This document shows positions 46,608-57,001 of a stretch of DNA of 64,000 nucleotides, in pieces. The translations under genes and the position numbers were made by a program. Within the stretch, counting starts at the first letter, position 1. Every line of letters starts with the position of its first letter. The notes under the pieces are model-generated. The model made no database searches. It was not told where the DNA came from and saw nothing but the letters and a program-made list of their open reading frames with translations. The stretch comes from Xanthobacter agilis (lineage in GTDB: Bacteria; Pseudomonadota; Alphaproteobacteria; Rhizobiales; Xanthobacteraceae): contig NZ_JABWGX010000020.1 of assembly GCF_021730435.1 (NCBI RefSeq), positions 25,115-89,114 on the forward strand, given 5' to 3'.

Positions 46608-49604
46608 TTAATGAGCCTCGTCCCAGTTTGCGGCGGCGCGGGCATCCACCTTCAGGGGCACGGCGAGGGATACGGCGGGGGCGGCGGCGGCCTCCATCAC
46701 CTCCCGCACCAGGGGCAGGGTCTTCTCCACCTCCGCCTCCGGCACCTCGAACACCAGTTCGTCGTGCACCTGCAGCAGCATGCGGGCGGAGAGCCGGGCC
46801 GCCTCCAGGGCCGGCTCCATGCGGATCATGGCGCGGCGGATGATGTCGGCAGCGGTGCCCTGAAGGCGGGCGTTGATGGCGGCACGCTCGTTGAAGGCGC
46901 GGATGGAGGGGTTCTTGGCCGCGATGTCCGGATAGTGGCAGCGCCGGCCGAACAGGGTTTCCACATAGCCGTGCTCGCGGCAGAAGGTCTTGGTCACCTC
47001 CATGTAGTCGCGAATGCCGGGGAAGCGCTCGAAATAGCGCTTGATGTACTGCCCGGCCTCCTCGCGCCCGATGCCGAGCTGGTTGGCGAGCCCGAATGCG
47101 GAGATGCCGTAGATGATGCCGAAATTGATGGCCTTGGCCCGGCGGCGCACTTCGCTGGGCATGTCCTTCACCGGCACCCCGAACATCTCCGAGGCGGTCA
47201 TGGCGTGGATGTCGAGCCCCTCCTTGAACGCCTGGCGCAGCGCCGGGATTTCCGCGATCTCCGCCAGCAGGCGCAGCTCGATCTGCGAATAGTCGGCGGA
47301 CACCAGCTTGTTGCCCGCTTCCGCCACGAACGCGCGGCGGATGCGCCGTCCCTCCTCCGTACGCACCGGAATGTTCTGGAGGTTCGGATCGGACGAGGAC
47401 AGGCGCCCGGTGGTGGTGGCGGCGAGCGCGTAGGAGGTGTGGACCCGATGGGTGTCCCGGTTCACGAAATTGGGCAGGGCATCGGTGTAGGTGGAACGCA
47501 GCTTGGCGAGCTGGCGCCATTCCAGGATCTTTTGCGGCAGGACATGGCCCGCCTCGGCCAGTTCCTCCAGCACATTGGCCTTGGTGGACCAGGCCCCGGT
47601 CGGGGTCTTGGAACCGCCCGGCAACGCCATCTTGCCGAACAGGATGTCGCCCATCTGCTTGGGGCTGCCCACGTTGATCTTCTCGCCGGCGATCTCCGCG
47701 ATCTCGTCCTCCACCCGCGCCGCGCCCTGGGCGAACTCGGACGACAGGCGCGCCAGCAGCGCCTTGTCGATGGAGATGCCCCGCGCCTCCATGCGGGTCA
47801 GCACCGGGATCAGCGGCCGCTCCAGGGTCTCATAGACGGTGGCGCGCCCCTCCGCCGCAAGACGGGGCTTCAACACCCGCCACAGGCGCAGCGTCACGTC
47901 CGCATCCTCGGCGGCGTATTGGGTGGCTGGCTCCAGGGCGATCTTATCGAACGTCACCTGCCCCTTGCCCTTGCCCACCACCTCGGTGAAGGCGATGGGC
48001 GTATGGCCGAGATGGCGGACCGCAAGCTCGTCCATGCCATGGCCGTTGAGCCCGGCATCGAGCGCGTAGGAGATGCACATGGTGCAGTCGATGGGGGCCA
48101 CGGTGATGCCGTAGCGCGACAGCATCAGCACATCATATTTGGCGTTCTGGCCGATCTTGAGGGTGCCTGCATCCTCCAGCATGGGCTTCAAGGCCGCGAT
48201 GGCCTTCTCAAGCGGGATCTGGCCCGCGATCAGCCCCTCGCTGAACAAACCGTCGCCCGCGCCCACATGGGCAAGGGGAATATAGCAGGCCTCATTGGGC
48301 GAAAGCGCCAGGGACACGCCCACCAGATCCGCCGACATGGGATCAAGCGAGGTGGTCTCGGTGTCGAAGGCGACGACCCCCTGGTCGATGGCCTTGGCGC
48401 ACCAGGCCTCCAGCTCGGCAAGGTCGGTGATGGTGCGATAGGCGCCGCGATTCACCGGGGTCGCGCGCGCGGCCTCGGCGCGGGCCTGGGCGAGATCGGC
48501 CGGCTTGAGACTGACCTCGCCGCCGGCATCCGCCGCCGGCTTGCCGGGGGAAACGACGGCGGCGCCCTCCCCCGCCGTCGTTTCCCCCGCATCCTCCCCG
48601 CCGAGGGTGAAGAGGCCCTGCGGGGCGAGCTTGGGGTCGGGGTCGATGGCGCTCGGGTCCACCCCATAGGCTTCCGCCACGCGACGGGTGATGGTGGTGA
48701 ATTCCATGGCTTTCAGGAACGCCACCAGCGGCCGCGCGTCGGGCTCCTCCAGCACCAGGTCTTCGAGCGACACCTCGACCGGCACGTCGCGCACCAGCTC
48801 CACCAGCTGCTTGGAGATCCGCGCGGACTCTTCGTTGTCGATCAGCGACTGGCGGCGCTTGGGCTGCTTGATCTCACCGGCGCGGGCGAGCAGCGTGTCG
48901 AGGTCCCCATATTCATTGATGAGCTGGGCGGCGGTCTTGATGCCGATGCCCGGCACGCCCGGCACATTGTCGGTGGAATCGCCGGCCAGCGCCTGCACAT
49001 CCACCACCTTGTCCGGTGGCACGCCGAAATATTCCACCACCTCGGCCTCGCCGATGCGCCGCTCCGGCCGCGCCCCGCGCCCGCCGCTCTCGCCCGAGGC
49101 CGGATCGTACATGGCCACATGCGGGCCGATGAGCTGCATCAGGTCCTTGTCGGCGGAGACGATCAGCACGTCCGCCCCCGCCTTCACCGCCTGCTGGGCA
49201 TAGGTGGCGATGAGGTCGTCGGCCTCGTAGCGCGCCTGCTCAACCGGCAGCAGGCCGAACGCGCGTACCGCCTCCCGCATCAGCGGAAACTGGGGAATGA
49301 GTTCGTCCGGCGGATCGGAACGGTTGGCCTTGTAGGCAGGATAGAGCGCCTTGCGGAAGGAGTCCTCCGACTTGTCGAAGATGATGGCGAGATGGGTCGG
49401 CTTGATGCCGACCGCGCCGTCCCGCACGAACTGGAACAGCTTGGTGCAAAACAGCCGCACCGCGCCCGTGGGCAGCCGGTCGGAGCGGAAATTATACTTC
49501 CGGTCCTGGTTGATGGACTGGAAATAGGCCCGGAACACGAAGGAGGAGCCATCCACCAGAAACACGCGGTCTCCGGGCTTGATGGGGCGGGGCGAAGGGG
49601 ACAT
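46608..49604 (-). CDS. polA: DNA polymerase I
   Basis: A 998-residue enzyme with all three activities. The N-terminal 5' nuclease domain reads VFLVDGSSFVFRAYF and QALAGDSTDNVPGVPGIG. A proofreading domain with intact catalytic residues follows (VAFDTETTSLDPM, GQNAKYDVLML, YAAEDADVTLRLW). The polymerase domain has motif A SADYSQIELRLLAEIA, motif B RRRAKAINFGIIYGISAFGL and motif C LLQVHDELVFE. A linker of about 70 residues rich in Gly, Ala and Glu makes it slightly long. ATG 49604 gives the family N-terminus, but its ribosome site is weak. Confidence 0.97.
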   Translation of the reverse strand: MSPSPRPIKPGDRVFLVDGSSFVFRAYFQSINQDRKYNFRSDRLPTGAVRLFCTKLFQFVRDGAVGIKPTHLAIIFDKSEDSFRKALYPAYKANRSDPPDELIPQFPLMREAVRAFGLLPVEQARYEADDLIATYAQQAVKAGADVLIVSADKDLMQLIGPHVAMYDPASGESGGRGARPERRIGEAEVVEYFGVPPDKVVDVQALAGDSTDNVPGVPGIGIKTAAQLINEYGDLDTLLARAGEIKQPKRRQSLIDNEESARISKQLVELVRDVPVEVSLEDLVLEEPDARPLVAFLKAMEFTTITRRVAEAYGVDPSAIDPDPKLAPQGLFTLGGEDAGETTAGEGAAVVSPGKPAADAGGEVSLKPADLAQARAEAARATPVNRGAYRTITDLAELEAWCAKAIDQGVVAFDTETTSLDPMSADLVGVSLALSPNEACYIPLAHVGAGDGLFSEGLIAGQIPLEKAIAALKPMLEDAGTLKIGQNAKYDVLMLSRYGITVAPIDCTMCISYALDAGLNGHGMDELAVRHLGHTPIAFTEVVGKGKGQVTFDKIALEPATQYAAEDADVTLRLWRVLKPRLAAEGRATVYETLERPLIPVLTRMEARGISIDKALLARLSSEFAQGAARVEDEIAEIAGEKINVGSPKQMGDILFGKMALPGGSKTPTGAWSTKANVLEELAEAGHVLPQKILEWRQLAKLRSTYTDALPNFVNRDTHRVHTSYALAATTTGRLSSSDPNLQNIPVRTEEGRRIRRAFVAEAGNKLVSADYSQIELRLLAEIAEIPALRQAFKEGLDIHAMTASEMFGVPVKDMPSEVRRRAKAINFGIIYGISAFGLANQLGIGREEAGQYIKRYFERFPGIRDYMEVTKTFCREHGYVETLFGRRCHYPDIAAKNPSIRAFNERAAINARLQGTAADIIRRAMIRMEPALEAARLSARMLLQVHDELVFEVPEAEVEKTLPLVREVMEAAAAPAVSLAVPLKVDARAAANWDEAH

Positions 49605-49697
49605 GGCAAAAATCCGTCGTGGCGCCGGGCTGGCGCGGGGCAAAACGCCCGGCACGATGCCCGACCCCAGCCTCGGGAACAACCCCGCCCGTCCCCC

Positions 49698-51839
49698 TCA
49701 GTGGCCGAGCACGGCCAGCAGCAGCAGCGCCACGATGTTGGTGATCTTGATCATGGGGTTCACCGCCGGCCCGGCCGTGTCCTTGTAGGGATCACCCACG
49801 GTGTCGCCGGTCACGGCCGCCTTGTGCGCCTCCGAGCCTTTTTCGTGGCGCACGCCGTCCTTGTCGATGAAGCCGTCCTCGAACGACTTCTTGGCATTGT
49901 CCCAGGCGCCGCCGCCCGAGGTCATGGAGATGGCCACGAACAGCCCGGTGACGATGACGCCGAGCAACATCGCCCCCACCGCCGAAAAGGCCGCCGACTT
50001 GCCGGCCACCCCGCCGCCCGCCACCAGATAGATGGCGAAATAGCACACCACCGGCGACAGCACCGGCAGCAGCGAGGGCAGGATCATCTCCTTGATGGCG
50101 GCGCGGGTCAGGAGGTCCACGGCGCGGGAATAATCGGGCTTCTCGCGCCCGGCCATGATGCCCGGCTTCTCGCGGAACTGCCGGCGCACCTCCTCCACGA
50201 TGGCGGATGCCGCGCGCCCCACCGCGGTCATGCCCATGGCGGCGAACAGGAACGGCAGCAGCCCGCCGAACAGCAGCCCCACCACCACATAGGGGTTTTC
50301 CAGGGAGAAATCGGGTGTGACGCCCCAAAAATAGGTACCCGCCCCGGCCTGGGCGATGAAATACTTCAGATCCTGGCTGTAGGCGGCGAACAGCACCAGG
50401 GCGCCGAGACCGGCGGAGCCAATGGCATAGCCCTTGGTGACCGCCTTGGTGGTGTTGCCCACCGCGTCGAGGGCATCCGTGGATTGACGCACCTCCTTCG
50501 GCAGGCCGCTCATCTCGGCGATGCCGCCGGCATTGTCGGTGACCGGGCCGAAGGCATCGAGGGCGACGATCATGCCGGCCAGCGCCAGCATGGTGGTGGC
50601 GGCGATGGCGATGCCGAACAGGCCGGCGAGCCCATAAGCGGCGAGAATGCCGGCGATGATGACGAGAGTGGGCAGCGCCGTCGCCTCCAGCGACACCGCG
50701 AGCCCCTGGATGATGTTGGTGCCGTGCCCCGTTACCGAGGCCTGGGCGATGGACACCACCGGGCGATGACCCGTACCGGTATAATATTCGGTGATAACGA
50801 CGATGCCGCCCGTCACCACGAGCCCCACGATCCCGCACAGGAACAGCGCCGTGCCGGAGAAGGCGGCCCCGGCGATGGGTCCGAAGCCGGGCAAGAGCCA
50901 GGTGACCAGCGCCAGCGCGAACACCGAGAGCCCGCCGGTGGCGAGCAGCCCGCGGTAGAGCGCCCCCATGATGCTGGAATTGGGCCTGAGCTTCACGAAG
51001 AAGGTGCCGGCGATGGAGGTGAGGATGCACGCCCCGCCGATGGCCAGCGGATAGAGCTGGAGCGCGTGCAGCGTCTGCGGCGTCGCGGCGAAGAAGATGG
51101 CGGCCAGCACCATGGTGGCCACCACCGTCACCGCATAGGTCTCGAACAGGTCGGCCGCCATGCCGGCGCAGTCGCCGACATTGTCCCCCACATTGTCGGC
51201 GATGGTGGCGGGGTTGCGCGGATCATCCTCGGGAATGCCCACCTCCACCTTGCCCACCAGGTCGCCGCCCACGTCCGCGCCCTTGGTGAAGATGCCGCCG
51301 CCGAGGCGGGCGAAGATGGAAATGAGCGAAGCGCCGAAGCCGAGCGCCACCAGCGCATTCACCACGGTGCGGCTGGAGGGGGAAAAGCCCAGCCCTTCGG
51401 TCAGCACCAGGAAATAGACGGAAACCCCCAGCAGCGCGAGGCCCGCCACCAGCAGGCCGGTGACGGCGCCGGCCTTGAAGGCGAGGTCGAGGCCGGCCGC
51501 GAGCGAGCGCATGGCCGCCTGGGCGGTGCGCACATTGGCCCGCACCGACACATTCATGCCGATGAAGCCGGCGGCGGCGGAAAGGGTGGCGCCGATGGCG
51601 AAGCCGATGGCCACGAGCCAGCCGAGCCCCAGCCCCAGCAGCACGAAGATGACGCCACCCACCGCGCCGATGGTGAGGTATTGCCGCTTGAGATAGGCGC
51701 CCGCGCCCTCGGCGATGGCGGCGGCGATCTCCTGCATGCGGGCCGATCCGGGATCGGCCGCCATGAGGTCGCGGACCGCCCAGGCCCCATAGGCGAGGGC
51801 CAGAAGACCGCAGGCAATGATCGGCAGCAGCGTCAGCAT
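49698..51839 (-). CDS. hppA: Membrane H+-translocating pyrophosphatase
   Basis: A 713-residue protein of about 16 helices that couples pyrophosphate hydrolysis to ion pumping. The active-site blocks [19 protein letters not shown] and [21 protein letters not shown] are complete, as is the late DNAKK block. The segment [16 protein letters not shown] has Lys and Thr at the positions that mark the K+-independent, H+-pumping subfamily (Ala and Gly in K+-dependent enzymes). Start ATG 51839 has AGGAG upstream. It stands alone, divergent from rimO. Confidence 0.95.
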   Translation of the reverse strand: MLTLLPIIACGLLALAYGAWAVRDLMAADPGSARMQEIAAAIAEGAGAYLKRQYLTIGAVGGVIFVLLGLGLGWLVAIGFAIGATLSAAAGFIGMNVSVRANVRTAQAAMRSLAAGLDLAFKAGAVTGLLVAGLALLGVSVYFLVLTEGLGFSPSSRTVVNALVALGFGASLISIFARLGGGIFTKGADVGGDLVGKVEVGIPEDDPRNPATIADNVGDNVGDCAGMAADLFETYAVTVVATMVLAAIFFAATPQTLHALQLYPLAIGGACILTSIAGTFFVKLRPNSSIMGALYRGLLATGGLSVFALALVTWLLPGFGPIAGAAFSGTALFLCGIVGLVVTGGIVVITEYYTGTGHRPVVSIAQASVTGHGTNIIQGLAVSLEATALPTLVIIAGILAAYGLAGLFGIAIAATTMLALAGMIVALDAFGPVTDNAGGIAEMSGLPKEVRQSTDALDAVGNTTKAVTKGYAIGSAGLGALVLFAAYSQDLKYFIAQAGAGTYFWGVTPDFSLENPYVVVGLLFGGLLPFLFAAMGMTAVGRAASAIVEEVRRQFREKPGIMAGREKPDYSRAVDLLTRAAIKEMILPSLLPVLSPVVCYFAIYLVAGGGVAGKSAAFSAVGAMLLGVIVTGLFVAISMTSGGGAWDNAKKSFEDGFIDKDGVRHEKGSEAHKAAVTGDTVGDPYKDTAGPAVNPMIKITNIVALLLLAVLGH

Positions 51840-52060
51840 GAAGCCTCTCCTCAGCGTTTCCGTGTCTTGGTCATTATACCTGCGAGTGTGGGAGAGATGA
51901 CGACGGCGGACAAGGGACTTGCCGCGCACTGCGGCAGGCCGCGCCCACGCCTGCCGCAATGCCGAAGGCGCCGGCCCGCGCCCAGCGGGATTGACGGAAG
52001 CCCCGCGCTCCCCTAACCCGTGCCCCCTGCCCCCAACAGTTGAAGAAGCCGTCGCGCATC

Positions 52061-53404
52061 ATGGCCGAGACCGCGCAGAAGTCGCCCCGTATCTCCTTTG
52101 TTTCCCTCGGCTGCCCGAAGGCGCTGGTGGACAGCGAGCGCATCGTCACGCGCCTGCGCGCGGAGGGGTATGAACTCACCAAGACCCATGCGGGGGCCGA
52201 TCTCGTCATCGTGAACACCTGCGGCTTCCTCGACAGCGCCAAGGCCGAAAGCCTGAAGGCCATCGGCGATGCGCTGGCCGAGAACGGCAAGGTGGTGGTC
52301 ACCGGCTGCATGGGCGCCGAGCCCGACCAGATCACCGCCGCCCATCCCGGCGTGCTCGCCATCACCGGCCCGCAGCAATATGAGAGCGTGCTCACCGCCG
52401 TGCATGCGGCGGTGCCGCCCCAACACGATCCCTTCCTCGACCTCGTGCCGGACCAGGGGGTGAAGCTCACCCCGCGCCACTACGCTTACCTCAAGATTTC
52501 CGAGGGCTGCTCCAACCGCTGCACCTTCTGCATCATCCCCAAGCTGCGCGGCGATCTCGTCTCCCGCCCGGCCGGCGAGGTGCTGCGCGAGGCGGAAAAG
52601 CTGGTGAAGGCCGGCGTCAAGGAATTGCTCGTCATCTCGCAGGACACCTCCGCCTATGGGCAGGACCTGCGCTATGCCCCGAGCCTGTGGAAGAGAGCGG
52701 ACGGGGAGAAAGAGGTGGCCACCCGCTTCCTCGACCTCGCCGCCGCCCTGGGGGAGCTTGGCGCCTGGGTGCGCCTGCATTATGTCTATCCCTACCCGCA
52801 TGTGGACGCGGTGATGGATCTGATGGCGGCCGGCAAGGTACTGCCCTATCTCGATATTCCCTTCCAGCACGCGAGCCCGTCCGTGCTGCGGCGCATGAAG
52901 CGGCCCGCCGCCCAGGAGAAGACGCTGGCCCGCATCCAGGCCTGGCGGGAGAAGGTGCCGGACCTCACCTTGCGCTCCACCTTCATCGTCGGCTTCCCGG
53001 GCGAGACCGAGGCCGAGTTCCAGGAGCTTCTCGACTTCCTGGACGCGGCGGAAATCGACCGCGCCGGCGCCTTCAAGTTCGAGCCGGTGGCCGGCGCGCC
53101 CGCCAACGCGCTCGAAAACCCGGTGCCGGACGAGGTGAAGGCCGAACGCTACGATCGCTTCATGCGCACCCAGCAGGTGGTTTCCGCCCGGCGGCTGAAG
53201 CGCAAGGTGGGTACCCGCCAGCAGGTCATCATCGACAGCGTGACCCCGTTCGGGGGCATCGGCCGCACCAAGGGCGACGCCCCCGAAATCGACGGCACCG
53301 TAAAGGTCTCCGCCCGCCGGCCACTGCGGGTGGGCGAGATCGCCACCGTGAAGATCGAGGCGTCCGGCCCCTACGACCTGTCGGGCACCGCCGTCGGATT
53401 CTGA
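52061..53404 (+). CDS. rimO: Ribosomal protein S12 methylthiotransferase RimO
   Basis: The 447-residue radical-SAM enzyme adds a methylthio group to an aspartate of ribosomal protein S12. The N-terminal UPF0004 domain supplies three cluster cysteines ([21 protein letters not shown]), the radical-SAM core has CSNRCTFC, and a C-terminal TRAM domain ends the protein. The sequence [16 protein letters not shown] is diagnostic for RimO rather than MiaB. ATG 52061 is preferred over an in-frame TTG at 52040. Confidence 0.95.
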   Translation: MAETAQKSPRISFVSLGCPKALVDSERIVTRLRAEGYELTKTHAGADLVIVNTCGFLDSAKAESLKAIGDALAENGKVVVTGCMGAEPDQITAAHPGVLAITGPQQYESVLTAVHAAVPPQHDPFLDLVPDQGVKLTPRHYAYLKISEGCSNRCTFCIIPKLRGDLVSRPAGEVLREAEKLVKAGVKELLVISQDTSAYGQDLRYAPSLWKRADGEKEVATRFLDLAAALGELGAWVRLHYVYPYPHVDAVMDLMAAGKVLPYLDIPFQHASPSVLRRMKRPAAQEKTLARIQAWREKVPDLTLRSTFIVGFPGETEAEFQELLDFLDAAEIDRAGAFKFEPVAGAPANALENPVPDEVKAERYDRFMRTQQVVSARRLKRKVGTRQQVIIDSVTPFGGIGRTKGDAPEIDGTVKVSARRPLRVGEIATVKIEASGPYDLSGTAVGF

Positions 53405-53453
53405 GCGCGCCTTTGCCAGACTACGCCTGCGGGCGCCGGGCGGCGGACACACG

Positions 53454-53490
53454 AAAGCGCCCGCCCAGGTCACCGGGCAGGCGCTTTTCT
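53454..53490. terminator. Terminator between convergent rimO and rpoZ
   Basis: A 13-bp stem with one mismatch (AAAGCGCCCGCCC at 53454-53466 with GGGCAGGCGCTTT at 53475-53487) and an 8-base loop runs into TTTTCTCTCT on the + strand. On the other strand it runs into a short T-run as well, so it can serve both genes. Confidence 0.75.
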
Positions 53491-53512
53491 CTCTCGCGAG
53501 AAGGCGGACGGA

Positions 53513-53902
53513 TCAGCCTTCGTCGTCGTCCGAATGCTCCGGCGGCACCAGTCCCTGGAGGCCGGCGAGCAGCTCTTCTTCCGTCATGCGGTCAAGCACG
53601 ATGTCGCTGTCGTCGCCGCTGCCGCTCTCGCCAGAGGCGATCATGGGCACGGCTTCCGGCTCGGGCTCGTCCACTTCCGTGTACTTCTGCAGCGAATGGA
53701 TCAGATCTTCCTTCAGATCCTCGGGGCTCACCGTCTCATCGGCGATTTCGCGCAGCGCCACCACCGGGTTCTTGTCGTTGTCGCGGTCGATGGTAATCTG
53801 GGAGCCCGACGAAATCATGCGGGCGCGATGGGCGGCGAGCAGCACCAGTTCAAACCGGTTGTCCACCTTGTCGATGCAATCTTCAACCGTGACACGGGCC
53901 AT
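53513..53902 (-). CDS. rpoZ: RNA polymerase omega subunit
   Basis: The 129-residue protein starts [28 protein letters not shown], the RpoZ core that folds against beta'. It continues with [22 protein letters not shown]. The last 60 residues form an acidic tail ([31 protein letters not shown]), longer than in E. coli but usual in Hyphomicrobiales. It faces rimO across a terminator. Confidence 0.94.
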   Translation of the reverse strand: MARVTVEDCIDKVDNRFELVLLAAHRARMISSGSQITIDRDNDKNPVVALREIADETVSPEDLKEDLIHSLQKYTEVDEPEPEAVPMIASGESGSGDDSDIVLDRMTEEELLAGLQGLVPPEHSDDDEG

Positions 53903-54105
53903 GGGCTCGGCACTCCCTCATGCGCGCAGGCGCTGGATCTTAAGCCTGGGAAGAGGGGGTCGATACAACACTTCAACATCTTGGGCAAGCGCCAGGCACC
54001 TTTTTCGCTTGCGTTGAATCGGCCTTCGTCGGAGAAAGGCAGCGGACGGCACGGGATTCAGTCGTTCCAGCGTTATGGCCATCCCATTCCATCGGCGGAC
54101 ATTTT

Positions 54106-54714
54106 ATGCAGGGCCTTGAAAAGATCGCTCTTCTCATCGACGGCGCTAATCTATACTCCGCGACCAAGGCGCTCGGCTTCGACATCGACTACAAGCGCCT
54201 TCTGAAGGAATTCCAGAGCCGCGGATACCTTCTGCGCGCCTTCTATTATACCACCCTGATAGAGGATCAGGAGTATTCCTCCATCCGCCCGCTGCTCGAC
54301 TGGCTGGATTACAACGGCTATTCGGTCGTGACCAAAATGGCCCGCGAGTTCACGGACGCCCAGGGCCGCCGGCGCGTGCGCGGAAACATGGACATCGAGA
54401 TCGCCGTCGACGCCATGGAACTGGCCGAGCACGTGGATCACATTGTGTTGTTCTCCGGCGACGGCGATTTCCGCTCCCTGGTGGAAGCGCTGCAGCGGAA
54501 GGGCATCCGGGTGTCGGTGGTGTCCACCATCTCCACGCAGCCGCCGCTCATCGCCGACGACCTGCGGCGCCAGGCGGACATTTTCATCGACCTCGTGGAG
54601 CTGCAGCCCAAGATCGGCCGCGACCCCTCCGAGCGCCAGGGCCGCATGCAGGAAACCCCGCGTTTCCTGGAGCGTCGCGGCGCCCCCGTCAGCTCCGACA
54701 GCGACGACTGCTGA
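54106..54714 (+). CDS. NYN-domain protein (LabA/DUF88 family)
   Basis: A 202-residue PIN-like NYN-domain protein. The acidic metal-site residues lie in IALLIDGANLYSATKALGFD, GNMDIEIAVDAMELAEHVD and VLFSGDGDFRSLVEALQRKG. Families of this fold are putative endoribonucleases. A disordered C-terminus of about 40 residues follows. In alphaproteobacteria this gene is often found next to rpoZ, as here (divergent, 203 bp). The uracil-DNA glycosylase gene starts 10 bp after its stop. Confidence 0.85.
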   Translation: MQGLEKIALLIDGANLYSATKALGFDIDYKRLLKEFQSRGYLLRAFYYTTLIEDQEYSSIRPLLDWLDYNGYSVVTKMAREFTDAQGRRRVRGNMDIEIAVDAMELAEHVDHIVLFSGDGDFRSLVEALQRKGIRVSVVSTISTQPPLIADDLRRQADIFIDLVELQPKIGRDPSERQGRMQETPRFLERRGAPVSSDSDDC

Positions 54715-54724
54715 GCGCGCCACC

Positions 54725-55441
54725 ATGGCGCGTGTCGCCCGATCTCCCGCGCGAAAAGGATCCGCGGGCACGGCCCCGGCCGTCCCCCCGCCGAGCCTGG
54801 CAACGCATCTCGCGCCAGAGCCGGCGGCCGACTGTGATCTGTGTCCCCGTCTCGCAACGTTTCGGCACGAATGGCATCAGGCCGAACCGTCCTGGTTCAA
54901 TGCCCCCGTGCCCGCCTTCGGGCCGGCGACCGCGCGCCTGCTCATCGTGGGGCTCGCGCCGGGCCTGCGCGGCGCCAATCGCACCGGGCGCCCGTTCACC
55001 GGCGACTATGCCGGCGACCTGCTGTACGCCACGCTGCTCCATTTCGGCTTTGCCCATGGCCATTACGACGCCCGCCCCGACGACGGCCTGACCCTGAAAG
55101 ACGCGCGCATCGTAAATGCCGTGCGCTGCGTGCCGCCGCAGAACAAGCCGACGCCGGAAGAAATCCGCACCTGCCGGCGCTTCCTCACCCCCGTTTTTTC
55201 CGAGATGCCGCACCTCAAGGCGGTGGTGACCTTGGGCAAGATCGCCCACGATTCCACCTTGGCCGCCCTCGGCGCCAAGGCGTCACACCTCAAGTTCGGG
55301 CATGGGGCGTCGGGCGACATCGGCGGCCTCAAGGTGTTCGCGAGCTATCATTGCTCGCGCTACAACACCAACACCGGCGTGCTGACGCCGGCCATGTTCC
55401 ACGCCGTGTTTCAAGCGGCGCGCGCCTTCCTCGCCACATGA
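54725..55441 (+). CDS. Type-5 uracil-DNA glycosylase (UDGb)
   Basis: The 238-residue Fe-S protein matches family 5 uracil-DNA glycosylases: CDLCPRLATFR at the cluster, motif 1 VGLAPGLRGANRTGRPFTGD, and the late motif ASYHCSRYNTNTGVLT. These enzymes remove uracil, and in some cases hypoxanthine, from DNA. The first 40 residues are Pro/Ala-rich. ATG 54725 lies 10 bp after the NYN gene, so the two are likely co-transcribed. Confidence 0.9.
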   Translation: MARVARSPARKGSAGTAPAVPPPSLATHLAPEPAADCDLCPRLATFRHEWHQAEPSWFNAPVPAFGPATARLLIVGLAPGLRGANRTGRPFTGDYAGDLLYATLLHFGFAHGHYDARPDDGLTLKDARIVNAVRCVPPQNKPTPEEIRTCRRFLTPVFSEMPHLKAVVTLGKIAHDSTLAALGAKASHLKFGHGASGDIGGLKVFASYHCSRYNTNTGVLTPAMFHAVFQAARAFLAT

Positions 55442-55462
55442 ACGCGCCATGGGAGGCAGGCT

Positions 55463-56032
55463 TTAGGTCTCGTCCGCGCCGCCCGTCAGATGGGCCAGCA
55501 CCTGAGCCGCATTCTCGTGGGGTGGAAACACCGGATAGAAGACGTGGGAGATGGCGCCGCCCTCGATGATGAGGGTGATGCGCTTCAACAGCACCTCGCC
55601 TTCCACGGTGAAGGTGGGCAGGCGCACCGCATGGGCGAACTCCCGGCGATGGTCGGACAGAAGCGAGAACGGCAGGTCCAGCCGCTGCGCCGCCTCGTTC
55701 TGATAAGCCGTATCCTGCACCGAGAGCCCGAACACATACTCCACTCCGGCGGCGCGCAGATCCGCGTAATGGTCGCGGAAGGCGCACGACTGTGGCGTGC
55801 AGCCCCGCGCGCCGGGAATGGCATCCCACCCGTCCGGAGACGGTGTGCCCGGCGCGCCGGTGCGCGGATAGACATAGACCACCGCCCGGCCCGAGAGCGA
55901 GGACAGATCCACCCGCCGCCCATCGGTCGACAGAAGCGGAATGATGGGCAATTCCAGCCCCGGCAGATGATCGGCAGCCCCGTCATCCTCGGGAGTGGGA
56001 AGATCACGCGGCAGGGTCAGAAAATCACTCAT
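55463..56032 (-). CDS. Peroxiredoxin (AhpC/TSA-redoxin fold)
   Basis: A 189-residue thioredoxin-fold peroxidase. The peroxidatic site reads GARGCTPQSCAFRDHYADL, with the first Cys as nucleophile and the second five residues later, as in PrxQ-like proteins. FPVFPPHENA ends the fold. The upstream VOC gene overlaps it by four bases (ATGA). It probably reduces organic peroxides; the electron donor is unknown. Confidence 0.85.
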   Translation of the reverse strand: MSDFLTLPRDLPTPEDDGAADHLPGLELPIIPLLSTDGRRVDLSSLSGRAVVYVYPRTGAPGTPSPDGWDAIPGARGCTPQSCAFRDHYADLRAAGVEYVFGLSVQDTAYQNEAAQRLDLPFSLLSDHRREFAHAVRLPTFTVEGEVLLKRITLIIEGGAISHVFYPVFPPHENAAQVLAHLTGGADET

Positions 56033-56433
56033 GGCGCCCTCGCATAGGAGATGAATTCGAGCAGAGACCCATCGGGATCGCGGAAATACACGCTGAGACC
56101 CGGCCCCAGAGCACCGAAGCGCGCCACCGGCCCAAGCTCGGGCGCGACGCCGTGCCGGGCAAGATGGGCGAGCGCATCCTCGATCGGCCCATCCCAGCGA
56201 AAACACAGGTCGCTGTTGCCGGGCGCCACGGGCACCCGCGCCACCGGCTTGGGGTCGAGTCCAGGTCCGTGCAGATTGAGCTGGCGATCCTTGAAGCGAT
56301 AGACGAAGCCTGCCCCGCGAGGCAGCACCTGCGCCCCCAGCACGGCGGCGTAGAAGGCGTTCGACACCGTGAAATCACGCACATGGACCACGCAATGGTC
56401 CAGTTCCACCGGCAGCGGCTGATCCTCGCTCAA
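56029..56433 (-). CDS. VOC (glyoxalase/dioxygenase fold) protein
   Basis: A 134-residue protein with the vicinal oxygen chelate fold: LDHCVVHVRDFTVSNAFYAAVLGA at the start, then VYFRDPDGSLLEFISYA with the conserved metal Glu. The first metal His is in LDHCV. A substrate is not assigned. The start is a TTG at 56433, supported by AGGAGG seven bases upstream and by the 11-bp gap from smpB. It is coupled to the peroxiredoxin gene. Confidence 0.8.
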   Translation of the reverse strand: MSEDQPLPVELDHCVVHVRDFTVSNAFYAAVLGAQVLPRGAGFVYRFKDRQLNLHGPGLDPKPVARVPVAPGNSDLCFRWDGPIEDALAHLARHGVAPELGPVARFGALGPGLSVYFRDPDGSLLEFISYARAP

Positions 56434-56444
56434 GGTCCGGCCTC

Positions 56445-56921
56445 CTATCCCCGCTCGCGCATGAGGCGCGCCTTGTCGCGCGTCCAGGACCGCTCCTTGA
56501 GCGCCTCGCGCTTGTCGTGGGTCTTGCGGCCCTTGGCGAGGGCGATCTCCACCTTGGCACGGCCGCGGTCGTTGAAATAGACCTTCAGCGGCACCACGGT
56601 CATGCCCTCCCGCTCCACCGCATTGCCGAGCTTGGCGATCTGCCGCTTGTGCAGCAGCAGCTTGCGGGGCCGTCGGGTCTCGTGGTTGAAGCGGTTGGCC
56701 TCCAGATATTCCGGGATATAGGCGTTATAGAGCCACATCTCGCCGTTCTTCTGGGCGGCATAGCTCTCGCCAATGGTGGCCTTGCCGGTGCGCAGGCTCT
56801 TGATCTCGGTGCCGGTCAAGGCGACGCCGGCCTCGAACACCTCCTCGATGGCATAATCGAACCTGGCTCGCCGGTTCTCCGCGGCCACCTTGCGGGGGGC
56901 ATCGTTTTTCTTGTCGCTCAT
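56445..56921 (-). CDS. smpB: SsrA-binding protein SmpB
   Basis: A 158-residue RNA-binding protein that delivers tmRNA to stalled ribosomes. Typical parts are [43 protein letters not shown] and a basic C-terminal tail [19 protein letters not shown]. It follows dapA by 80 bp on the same strand, the usual order in Hyphomicrobiales, with a hairpin in the gap. No tmRNA gene is visible in the window. Confidence 0.96.
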   Translation of the reverse strand: MSDKKNDAPRKVAAENRRARFDYAIEEVFEAGVALTGTEIKSLRTGKATIGESYAAQKNGEMWLYNAYIPEYLEANRFNHETRRPRKLLLHKRQIAKLGNAVEREGMTVVPLKVYFNDRGRAKVEIALAKGRKTHDKREALKERSWTRDKARLMRERG

Positions 56922-56957
56922 GCTGAGAACCTGATGTCTGCGGCCCCGGCAGACAAG

Positions 56958-56984
56958 GGGTGCCCGCGCAAAAGGCGGGCACCC
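56958..56984 (-). terminator. Hairpin between dapA and smpB (terminator or attenuator)
   Basis: A perfect 10-bp stem (GGGTGCCCGC with GCGGGCACCC) and 7-base loop starts 17 bases after the dapA stop. In the direction of transcription it is followed by CTTGTC, a poor U-tract, so it may stabilise the dapA mRNA or give partial termination before smpB. Confidence 0.5.
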
Positions 56985-57001
56985 TGCTTACCCGGGAAAG
57001 G

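Noticed and set aside
46611..52016. A 1801-codon open frame antisense to polA and hppA
   Set aside because: It is the reverse-frame shadow of two clear genes in high-GC DNA; the translation is rich in His, Arg and Gly and has no domain.
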